Assembly (NCBI RefSeq): GCF_036785885.1
Contig: NC_092323.1
Coordinates: 30,450,501-30,514,500, forward strand
Origin: Coffea arabica
Lineage: Eukaryota; Streptophyta; Magnoliopsida; Gentianales; Rubiaceae
DNA length: 64,000 nt
Reading direction: 5' to 3'
In this document: positions 22,121 to 31,667 of the stretch, piece after piece
Numbering within the stretch: position 1 is the first letter of the stretch
Layout of the letters: each line of letters opens with the position of its first letter
The notes under the pieces: generated by a model
Told to the model about the DNA's origin: nothing
Databases searched by the model: none
What the model saw: only the letters and a program-made list of their open reading frames with translations
Made by a program: the position numbers and the translations under genes

Positions 22121-23166
22121 GCTCACATTTGCTGTCTTCCAACTAGAGGGAGCAGCCCGTCTTGGTGGAATATCATAAGACTGAAATGGGAAAGAGAACA
22201 AACCCCAAGGACGTAGGTGAATTTCATGAGAGAGTTCAACACGAAGTATTTTCCACCTCTGATCCAGGAAAAGAAAGAAGATGAGTTCATTAGGCTCCGC
22301 CAGGGAACTCAAACCGTCGCCGAATATGAGAGCCAGTTCACCAGGTTGTCCAAGTTCGCTCCCAAGTTAATTGTGACTGAGCAAAGGAGGATAAGGCGTT
22401 TTGTCCAAGGATTAAACGTTGAGATTCAGAAGGACCTGGCCGTAGCCCAACTCAATACCTTTAGTGATGCGGTGGAGAAAGCTCAACTAGTTGAAAGCGC
22501 GAGATTTCAAGTTAGAAACTTTCAAGCTAAGAAAAGGGGATTTCCTGGAAGTAGCTCAGAGCAAGGGGATAAGGGTACGCCTCCTAAGATTGGAAGGGAA
22601 AACGGGGGAGTACAATTACCGAGGATGTCAAGTGGTGCCTCACAGAGAGGCTCAGTCTCGGCTTCCCGTGGTCCCTGCGGGTACTGTGGGAAGCCGAATC
22701 ACACGGAGGATGTTTGCTAAAAGAAAGGAAGAAAGTGTCTACATTGTGGGAGCGCAGATCATCAAATCGCAAGTTGCCCAAGCCAATCTCGAGAAGGGAG
22801 TAGGAGCCAACAGCCAACCACGACCAACCCTGACAAGTCGAAGGGGGACAAGAATGGATCGAAAATGTCAACTCAGGTGTACTCCTTAGAACAACATCAA
22901 GTCTCTGACCCATTAGAGGACGTGGAAGGTAAGGTTCTGGTATTCCACCGTTTGCCCATTAGAATGGTGTATCAGAATTACAATTTGGGAAAGAAGAAGA
23001 AACTATACCAAAGAATTCCATGAGCCTGGCCAGTGAATGGGTACAGATTGGTTAGCTAAGTATGATGCTCAATTTGACTGTGAGAAGAAAGTATTCAAAT
23101 TTTTGTATCCCGGAGAAGGCGATGATAAGGAATTTCGAGGACGAAATTCTTTTAAGGGAGAGAGAG
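22121..23166 (+). pseudogene. gag fragment 2 of element C
   Basis: This is a near-identical copy of the fragment at 19749-20794, with the same gag entry point, the same deletion from protease to the 3' end and the same stop between the zinc knuckles. It differs by one missing T near 22157 (CCCGTCTTGG against CCCGTTCTTGG) and a handful of substitutions. The shared deletion shows that the tandem copy was made after pol was lost. The polypurine tract ends at 23166. Confidence 0.88.
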
Positions 23167-24049
23167 TGTGAGAACCCGTGGATTTTCTTATTTTCTAGAC
23201 TTTATTTTATTTAATTGCATGCCTTTTCTATATTTTCTTTCTTAGGAAAATTTTCTAGATAATTTTTATGAGTAAATATAGTTCTAAAATTATTTTTTTA
23301 GTATTAATTAGTTTTTGAGAAATTAAGAGCGTATACCGGTTGTGAGACCCACTAGTGCGGTAAGTTTGATAAAATGCGGCCAATTAGGTTAAGTTATATA
23401 GACAGAGATTATATTACATGGTATTATGAGCCAATTAGAGGATGCATAGAGGGATTAACCTTGGAAGACAAAAGGATAAGCTCAAACAAAAAGGGGTGAC
23501 AAGTGTCACCTTGTGACTTGAGGATGGTTTGACCAACTTTCTTACTTTACCATTTAACCAAAAAAAAATTGACTAAAAACATCTTCATGTTTTCCTCCCC
23601 TTGGCCGAACTTCTTGAGCAAAGAAAGAGAAAAAAAAATCTCCAACTTCCTTCTTCTTAATCTTGCCCAATCTCACAATTTAACCCTTTATACTCCAAAA
23701 CTCTCAATAAAATCCCTTTGCTAAGTGGTATTGAAGTAGTTGGTGGAGTGATTTGGCAAGAGGAAGTGCTAAGTTGCTATCTTTCTTAAGTTGGAAGGTG
23801 AGTTGTGAAGAAATCCTCTCTTTGTTCTTAATAGTGGTAAATTAGTGGCATTGGTGGCTAAATAAGATGATTTATGGTGTGTTTATGGTTGGAAGTGAAG
23901 CTTTGATGAATTTTATATTTATTCTTGATTTTTCTATTTTTATATGTTTTATATTGTGTGGCCATGGATGATGGATTGGGATAGTCTAGAATGAAGCTAT
24001 AGTGCGTAAATTGTAGCTAAATGCGGAAAATTTCCATGTTGTGCGGAAA
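23167..24049 (+). mobile_element. Element C, LTR copy 3 (truncated)
   Basis: It begins TGTGAGAACCCGTGG. It lacks the 21-bp duplication found in copies 1 and 2 and has its own variants (TTCATGTTTTCCTCCCCTTGG). Homology to the other LTRs stops after GCGGAAAAT at about 24049, where hAT transposase codons begin. No TG...CA terminus or target duplication remains on this side. Confidence 0.82.
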
Positions 24050-25441
24050 ATAACTGTTGATAATGCTTCATACATTGATGTATGTATTAGGAGACTTAGA
24101 GAGGATTTTGCTCTAACAAAGAGATTAAGTATTGGAGGAAAAATTTTTCATATTAGATGTTGTGCACATATACTTAATCTCTTAGTGCAAGATGGTCTTG
24201 GTCAACTTGGTGATGTAATTGATGTTGTAAGAGAAGGGATAAAGTACTTGAACAATTTTGAATCTAGGCTTCTTGAATTTGCCAAAATTAAAAAACAGCT
24301 TCAGTTGCCCTCTAGAAAGCTAATTCCAACAAGGTGGAATAGCACCTATTTGATGTTAGTTTCGGATTTAGAGTTCAAGGATGTCTTTCCAAGATATGCA
24401 GACATTGACTCCGGATTTCACTATGTTCCTACTGATTTTTGAGTGGATGAAAGTGGAAGAAGTGTGCAAATTTTTAGGAATATTTCATGAAATCACTGAT
24501 ATGATTTCCGGGTTCGAGTATCCAACCGCTAACATTTTTCTTGTGGAGCTCTATAGGATTAAAGAGCTTTTAAATGAAAAAGCTCTTAACCCTTTTGAGC
24601 ATATTCGGGCTATGGTTGGAAGTATGTCTGCTAAATTTGATAAGTATTGGGGGGAAAGTAATGTGCTACTATCTTTGGGTGCAATTTTGGATTCGAGATA
24701 CAAAATGTTTCTTATTAATCATGCTTTTCCGGTGATTTATGGTGAGGATGCAGCTCCTAGATTCGTAACTAAGATTAGAGACATTTTTTATGAGCTTTAC
24801 AATGAACATGTTGATTGTCACATTGTTTCCCATTCTGAACAACAACAGAGGCAGGTTGTAAAAAAGAGACAAAATAAAGGTTCTAGTTGTTCTAGTAAGA
24901 AACAGAAAATGACTAGACCTGCTGTTTTAACTGGTAAAGAAAAGTTTCACATGCATGTGAGTGAAATTGACAGGGCTCTACCAAAAAAATCAGATTTAGA
25001 TGTTTATTTAGAGGAAAGTAGGTATGCTTGTGATGCAAATGCAAATCTGGATGTTTTGGGTTGGTGGAAAGGGGAAAGATTGAGATTTCCTATCTTGTCG
25101 AGGATGGTTGCCGATATACTCTCCGTTCCTGTTACAATTGTGGCTTCAGAATCTACCTTCAGCACCGGAGGTAGAGTAATTGCTGATCGACGAGCTTCTA
25201 TGTCAGTTGAGACGGTGCAAATGTTGCTTTGCGGCAACGATTGGATCCGCAATTTTCATGGCCTAAAGAATAAGTCTCGCGTAAGTTATTAATTGGATGT
25301 TTTTGTTGTTGTTACAGTTTCTTTATATCTGATTTTGAAGAATTTTATAACTTTCATACTTTTGTTTTGTAGGAATCACTTGATGCGGCCGAATCAATCT
25401 CATTTGAGGAAGTTGAACTTCTTGAATCATTCACAACCTGA
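24050..25441 (+). pseudogene. hAT transposase C-terminal part, two exons, one frameshift
   Basis: This encodes the cut-and-paste transposase of a plant hAT element. Exon sequence starts at ITVDNAS, inside the RNase H-like fold, whose Asp is a catalytic-type residue. It continues with FHIRCCAHILNLLVQDGL and TRWNSTYLMLV, then a frameshift in the run of five T at 24436-24440. One T fewer would put the frame into EWMKVEEVCKFLGIFHEI. The hAT dimerisation domain follows (DVLGWWKGERLRFPILSRMV, SVPVTIVASESTFSTGGRV). Exon 1 ends at 25280 and a 92-bp intron (25281-25372, GTAAGT...GTAG) keeps the phase. Exon 2 runs from 25373 to the TGA at 25439-25441 and is acidic (AESISFEEVELLES). The BED finger and N-terminal half are missing because of the LTR array upstream. 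Confidence 0.9.
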
Positions 25442-25486
25442 TTTGGTGGCTGTTGATGTTGCTTGGTGGCTGTTTATGTAATTTTT

Positions 25487-25646
25487 CATGTTGTAATCTG
25501 ATCTGGTTTGGACATTTTGGTTTGGACATGTTGTAATCTGATCTAGTTTGGACATTTTGGTTTGGACATGTTGTTATTTGATCTGCTTTGGACATTTTGG
25601 TTTGGACATGTTGTAATCTGATCTGGTTTGGACATTGTAATCCAAG
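25487..25646 (+). repeat. 40-bp tandem repeat, four copies, in the hAT 3' region
   Basis: Units begin CATGTTGTAATCTGATCT at 25487, 25527, 25567 and 25607, an exact 40-bp period. They consist mostly of TTTGGACATTTTGG motifs with a few substitutions. Confidence 0.92.
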
Positions 25647-25901
25647 TTTGGATATTTTGTTCCTCCATTTGATGGTTTTTGCTGCAGTTTTAACTTCTTT
25701 TTAACTCCATAATTATTAGGTTCTAGCTTTTTATATTCGAGCTTGCTGTAGTATTAGACCCTGCCTTGTATTGTTATTTGGCATGACTTGTCAAATTGAA
25801 GATGATATATCAGGGAATGTGTATCTTCTTTGTTTAGGCTAAATATGAGTGTAACAAAAGCTGATATGCTGTCTCCCGTAAACGAGCTTGAGCTGGAGTT
25901 T
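25647..25901 (+). other. hAT 3' non-coding remnant
   Basis: This non-coding sequence ends in a hAT-like subterminal motif (GTAAACGAGCTTGAGCTG at about 25878). No terminal inverted repeat matching the left end was found before the gypsy gag that starts at 25902. The junction carries a short direct repeat, TGTAGGTATCTC twice at about 25914-25941. Confidence 0.55.
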
Positions 25902-27029
25902 CTATAACGCTTGTGTAGGTATCTCATGTGTAGGTATCTCTTCACTCGAATCATTTTCGTCCTCCTCTAGAGGTGGCATCCCAATGTACTCCTTTTCCTC
26001 ATCTGATACAACCTCCCCATTCGGCAACAGTAACATAGTCCTTTGGTTGGCGCATTGAGATGCGATATGACCAAAGCCTTGACACTTAAAGCAGTTAGTG
26101 TCTCGGCCTCGCGGTTTGGAAGCTCCACTATTAGCCTTAAATTCAGGCTTGGCCATTGCTTTGGATGGAAAAGCAGTCGGCCTTGGAGGTTGAGAAGGAG
26201 CCGTGGGCTTCTCCTCCCTTTTCGATTGAGGGGTGCGCCAATTTCCAGCTTGGTACGTGGTGCTAGACCGTGTACTTCCCCTCCTCTTGAGGCGCCGTTC
26301 AACTGTAACCGTCTTCTCCAACATTTCATTCATGTCGAAGTAGTCGGCAATCTCGGGCCTCAAACCATGCAAAAATCGAGTCATAGTGGCTTCTCCATCC
26401 TCATGCAAGTCCGCCTTCATAATGGCCATCTTTATCTCTTTATAATAATCCTCAACGGACATAGATCCTTGGGTGAGAGCTTGTAGTCGACGGTGGAGGT
26501 CTCGGCTATAATAGCTCGGGACGAATCGTTTCCTCATTAGGCTCCTCATTTCTTCCCAAGTCTCCACGGGCCTCTCGCGGTTTCTCTTTCAGCTTAGTTT
26601 AAGTTGGTCTCACCAAATGGAGGCATAGTCTATGAACTCCACGGCTGCTTGCTTTACCTTTGGCTCCTCGGTATAAGTGTGGCATTCATAGACTAACTCA
26701 ATTTTCCGTTCCCATTCCAAGTAAGCCTCGGGGTCCGACTTGCTTTGGAGGGAGGGAATCTTGAGTTTGACACCCTTAATGGTGTCATCTCCTCGCCTTG
26801 GAGCCCGTTGGTCAGATTGATACCGCCCCTCAAAGGGGTCCTCTTCGTCATTGGAGTATGCCAATTCTTTGCCCTTACTCGAGCTAGGTGGTTGTCTCGA
26901 GTTCTCCAACTGATCAATCCTGTCATGCAAAGGTTCAATGGAGTTCTTAAGCATTCGCTTGAACTTTCCCATCATGGCCTCCAAGTGTAGTTTAATGTCC
27001 ATTGTTTGGTCACCAACTCCACTAGACAT
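25902..27029 (-). pseudogene. gag of gypsy element B3, two nonsense codons
   Basis: Gag starts at 27029 (MSSGVGDQTMD). It contains a capsid core (YLEWERKIELVYECHTYTEE, TWEEMRSLMRKRFVPSYYS, MSVEDYYKEIKMAIMKADL), a basic linker and one CCHC knuckle (CFKCQGFGHIASQCANQR), ending in an acidic tail. Between the two halves the frame is unchanged but holds two stops close together (26568-26609): a TGA where relatives have Trp, and a TGA that looks like a former CGA. Pol is missing, since sequence left of 25902 is hAT. The family is the same as B1 at 12354-15155. Confidence 0.9.
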
Positions 27030-28595
27030 GTTTAGGTACACTTGCAAAAGAAAATTAAACAAAAATGACTTCCTCTTTTTTTTTATACAATGTATAGGTC
27101 ACTCACTCTCGTGTTTCACTCAAATGTATCACTCTCTAATAATCTCACCAAGCAATTCCTTGGCTTGCTAGTTGCTCAGGTTGAACAAACTAGGAGTCAC
27201 CGCAAGATTCGTCCTTGACTATTCAACAAGTGACACAAGATAGTAGCAATGAATGGAGGTGAATGAGGACCTAGATGCGACCTAAAACTCAAATTAGGAC
27301 TAATGACTCAAAAAAAAAAGAAAGCAAGACAAATGACTTCAAGGCTGAATTTTTGAAAACCCTAGAAGTACTCTACCCGACAACCCAAAATTCTGGAATT
27401 TGCGGAGCTTGCTGGTCCTCAGCCTTTTGGTCAGGGTTTCGGTGGTATTTTGGTGCTGTTTTGGTGTATAGGGCAACCCTCAAATTGCAGCCCAATTGGA
27501 TCACAAAGTGATGCTCAACATATTCAAAGTGCGGGCTGGTTTGGCGTGTTAAGGTGTAGCGGTTGGTGTTTGGCTTTTGGAAACTGGATTGGGTAGTGGA
27601 TGGGCTGTTTTGGGTCGGTTAAGGTGGTTAAAGGATTTGAAGGGTGATTTGGCTTTGGCCGAAAAGGTTTCTAGGCAGCCGCTAATCCAAAGTGAGTTAG
27701 GATTAGTTGTAGTTTAAGGTAGGACTTTGATCACAATTAGAAAACTAGAGCCAAGGTCTTTCTTTCCTTTTTTTTCATTTCTTTCTTTCTCTTGTTTCTT
27801 TGTTTTTTTTTTTTTGGCTCAATCAGATTCCTTCAAGATGTAATTCCAATCCCAAGACTCCTTGAATTCGGATCCAACTTCAAGATTTGCAAAACAAGAT
27901 GAAAGGCTCTTTCAAGTATCAAGAAACCCTTGGTTTTGTAATCAAGAACTACCAAATCATATTTGGTAGATCTAAGAACTTCAAGATTTCTGATCAAGAA
28001 GCTCAAGAACTTCCCAAATTATGTTTTGGTATCCAAGATTTGCAAGATACAACACAGAAAACCCAAGGTTCAATAGCAAACAGGTTCGGCCAACACCCAA
28101 TAACAAATTCCAGCAGCGATACAAGGAGCAACAAGGTATACGGCACCTTTGAACCCCTTTTTTTTGCTGGGTTGTTGTGCAACCCCAACGACACAATATC
28201 CCACTAGAATAGACCACAATCAAGACAAACTAACAGCAAATAAAGGAGAAACAACCCTGGATAGATTACTACACACGACAATCCAACACAAGATGTGACA
28301 AGAAGGGAAGAAACCCTAGACGCCGCAAAAAATTTTTTTTTTTTTTGTTTTCCTTGATGGACAAGACACGGACAAGCAACACCCAAAACACGATGCACAA
28401 AGACAAATCTAGATAGAGAAGATACGGACAGCAACTAAACAACAAACACAACAACGAAGTCAAACAAAGAAAACAGTTTCGGACTTGACAAGAAACCAAC
28501 GACCCAACACAAACCCTAATACGTAGCTACGACTATGGAAGATAAAAGACAGACTCGAAGACAATAAAAGGGATATACGTGATACCTCTAACCTT
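27030..28595 (-). other. Leader region of gypsy element B3
   Basis: This is non-coding sequence between primer site and gag, with poly-T/poly-A runs (27770-27815, 28327-28347) and repeated CAAGAA motifs. It resembles the B1 leader and shows no supported ORF. Confidence 0.6.
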
Positions 28596-28607
28596 GCTCT
28601 GATACCA
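28596..28607 (-). promoter_or_regulatory. Primer-binding site for initiator tRNA-Met (element B3)
   Basis: The minus strand reads TGGTATCAGAGC exactly. It lies 2 bp from the LTR end at 28610, showing that the LTR at 28610-29226 served as a 5' LTR for the gag at 25902-27029. Confidence 0.92.
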
Positions 28608-28609
28608 GA

Positions 28610-29226
28610 TGGTGTGAGCGCAGAAGCAAACGTAGGATCTTAGAGGACACGTTGTGGAATTGACGGAGTTGAACCCAAACTTGGACTACTCAAGAACGAA
28701 TTCAACGGTAGAGGACGCCACAATCAAGTGTGTTTGCTTGATTGATAAGTCAAGAAACAACCTAGGATCAACTCTAGAATGCTCAAACTAGTTTTCACAA
28801 GGTAAAGGAATTTTGCCTTAATGAAAGACAAAAATTCAAGAAATTTTATTATAATTCACCAAAAAACTGAATGTAACAATGACTTGGGGCTATTTATAGC
28901 CTTGACTAACCCTAATAAAGCTTGGAAAATATTAAGTGAATTTCGGCCAGCCCAACAAAACTTTGGGGGTGTTGCCCCTGAACCCCCACCGGGGGCATCG
29001 CTGCCCCCTGAGCCCCCCCAGCGAGGGCGCGTCGCCTCCTGGACCCCCGACTCGCTGACCGGGCAGCAAGACCCCTGAACAGCTCAGCGGAGGTCGAAGA
29101 CCTGATTGACTAACTAATTAACTAACTAAAGTACTATTAGACCTAAGGCCCACATGGCCGATACTAGGCTCAACATGAGCGCCTTAATTGCGGCCCAATC
29201 CGCCGTTTGGAGCTTGAACACTTACA
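28610..29226 (-). mobile_element. LTR of element B3 with internal sequence on both sides
   Basis: On the minus strand it starts TGTAAGTGTTC at 29226 and ends GCTCACACCA at 28610, 617 bp. It contains a minus-strand TATA box and a C-rich tract at about 28970-29080. To the left it borders a primer site and gag; to the right it borders a polyprotein tail. It is therefore the shared LTR of a tandem arrangement or a recombination product. Confidence 0.8.
28889..28901 (-). promoter_or_regulatory. TATA box in the element B3 LTR
   Basis: The minus strand reads GGCTATAAATAGCC, a good TATA box about 330 bp from the LTR start. The same motif is at 31959-31971 in the related LTR. Confidence 0.65.
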
Positions 29227-29447
29227 TCTTCAGTTGTAAGCAAACACTTTAGTAGTCTTGCAAGGATCTTCTAGCCCAATCCCTTCAATGGGCGGTTTCT
29301 CTTGGGCTTGGATGGCATGAACCATGGCTTGAAACGACTCCTTAAATCTCTTAACTCGTGCTCGTGTCACTAGGCCTTGGGGCACCTTAACAGAGTCTAC
29401 TTGAGCACCATGGGCCTCGTGCTCAACCGCATCAGAGATTTTCTTGC
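29227..29447 (-). pseudogene. C-terminal tail of a gypsy polyprotein (element B family)
   Basis: The minus strand encodes a short tail (VPQGLVTRARVKRFKESFQ, EGIGLEDPCKTTKVF) ending in a stop right at the LTR start. Tails of the type PxGLxTRxRAKRxKE are common at the end of plant gypsy polyproteins. The rest of pol is gone; at about 29447 the sequence changes to Athila reverse transcriptase. Confidence 0.7.
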
Positions 29448-30099
29448 CAACCTTTCTAGCATTTAATCAATAAAGGGTATGGAAAATGGTCCTTTCAAGT
29501 TAATGCATTTTATTTTCTAAAATTTGTTCAAACTTACCACCCATTTTGAATGCGGGTGGGCATCAACTCACCATTTGGATTTTCAATAACCGTTATTTCT
29601 GTCTTTTTAGGAACTACTTGTATAGAACTTACCCACTTACTATCTGAAATTGGATAAATTATACCTGCATTATGAAGTTTTAGAACTTCTTTCTTTACTA
29701 CCTCTACATTGGTGGGTTTAGTCTATGTTGAGCCTCTCTTGAAGGTTTAGCACCTTCTTCCAATAAGATTATGTGTATGCATGTGGCTGGGTTTAGTCCT
29801 TTGATGTCAGCTAAAGTCCATCCTATTGCCTCTTTCTGATCCTTCAGCACCCGAATTAGCTTTTCCTCTTCTAAAGTAGTCAGCTTGCAAGAAATAATCA
29901 CTGGAAGTGTGTCTCCTTCTCCAAGAAATATGTACATCAGATGACTTGGTAATTGCTTCAATTCCAACTTTGAGACTTGCACAGTAGATGGTAAAAGCTT
30001 TGAATGAGACATAGGCAATTCAACATAGGACACATCATATATTATAGGTTTAAGAGAATCTAATTCAAAAATAGTTTCTTGTAATTCAAGGGAAAAATC
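29448..30099 (-). pseudogene. Athila-type element: protease-RT linker and RT start (part 2 of a split element)
   Basis: The minus strand encodes the linker before RT (LELKQLPSHLMYIFLGEGDT, KEAIGWTLADIKGLNPATC, REAQHRLNPPM). After a frameshift near 29707 come the first RT blocks (NAGIIYPISDSKWVSSIQVV, PFID-MLERLA with a stop). It stops at about 29447, where element B sequence begins. These blocks are typical of Athila elements, a Ty3/gypsy lineage. The right edge at 30099 is the insertion point of the 22-kb nest, and the frame continues at 52194. Confidence 0.88.
30095..30099. repeat. Target-site duplication of solo LTR E, left copy (AAATC)
   Basis: AAATC directly precedes TGTGACGACCCC. The matching copy is at 52194-52198, after the LTR end. 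Both lie in Athila coding sequence. Confidence 0.85.
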
Positions 30100-31667
30100 T
30101 GTGACGACCCCACCTCTTTCTAGGGCGAACCCAAGGGTTTGGCGGACCGCTTGCCCAACTCTCGATGAGAGTCACTCACTAGCATTCTTCAAAATGGTAA
30201 GGTTCTCAAATCAACCATAATTCAACTTCATTTACAAGCCAAAAGTGAAACGTAGCTTTACATTGTCAAATATCTCAAATACATTCAATCCATAAAAGTA
30301 CAAGTACAAGAAACTTATACACACTAGTTCACGCTTACTTACTCCAGCCTCCACTCCTGTAAGAAAAACAAACTAATGGAATGAGCTAAAAGCCCAGTGA
30401 GATTCCCAAACAAGCAATCAAGCAGGCAAAACCCAGAAACATTTACATTTAGCACTTTTGCACACTTGGCACAGTAATAAGCAGTCATTCAAGAATCAAT
30501 CATTCATTCATTGAAAGGATACGTGCTCATTTGGAGCCATTCATTCAAGTCATTCATTCATTCATTTGTCAACCATTTTCCTTATCCCTCCAATATTAGA
30601 AAATATTTACAAGTGAAAACTCTCTCAGTGTTCTTGTCATTCATTCATTGATTTCATTGCAGTGAACTCGCTGGCCTGTTCTCCACCGGATTTCGTGGTA
30701 ATATTCGAGTATACCAAACATTGTCCTAAGGTCACCAGCCGTCCGACCGAGTCCGCTTCTGACTCGAGTCAACTGGCAACGAAGAGCAAGGGTCCAATTT
30801 AGCCAAAAGGCTTACATTCATGTACAAGTAGCATTTAATCATTGAAAATTCACTTTTGCTTGGGTCGAGTGCGATAAAGTACATACTCACCTATCGAAAA
30901 TCCATTTAGAAATCATTGGAAAGCATTTAACATTCCGGCAACATTCACAACATTTCACATAGTCATTTAAAGCACACATGTGCAAGGTACACTCACCGAT
31001 ATCAGTAGAGTAAATGTCAAAAGTTCGTCCCCGAGGTTATGCTCGTGCTCACCAACAAATCCTAAAAACAACCAACATAAAGACATTATGGTGCTACCAT
31101 CCAAAGTTTAAGTGAACAAAATTAACATATTATGCTCAACTATGAGCCACAAGTCTATACAAGATGGCCTCTCAAACATGCAGGGTTCAAGGGCAAATTT
31201 GAAGGTGCAAATCAAAAAAAAATCTAAATGTATTCTAAAAGTGAGGAGAGCAATTTAAGCATCCAAAAATCTCACCAAAATAAGGTTTAAAATCCAGAAA
31301 ATGTTTTCCAAAGTTTTCCAAGTACCACTCAATCCATTTGATAAAATTTCTAGCTTTGGTGATATTCTTTGAAAAAGTATAACTTGAGTTCCGTGAGTCA
31401 GAAAATCATAAATCTTATACCGTTAGAAAATAGATTCAAAAGTCTGCAACTCTCTAGAAGACACCTTCATAAAATTCAGCCCATAAATTAGTTAAATCTC
31501 AGCCTCAATTCACTGCTCAATTAAGTGCAAAAACAAGATAGTTTTGAATTTTCAGTCCACTTTGAAATTTTGCTAGTATTTATAAACAGTGAACCAAACC
31601 ATGAGTTTTACACGATTAAAAGAGCTATGAGTCTAGTTTCAAACGCAAGAAACAGAACTCAATTCTG

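Noticed and set aside
18420..24049. Satellite array interpretation of the 2.37-kb period
   Set aside because: There are only about 2.4 units. They start at LTR termini with polypurine tracts before them, and the hybrid LTR is explained by recombination between LTRs.
12354..28607. Idea that B1 (12354-15155) and B3 (25902-29226) are two halves of one split element
   Set aside because: Both carry their own gag, leader, primer site and LTR sequence, so they are separate copies.
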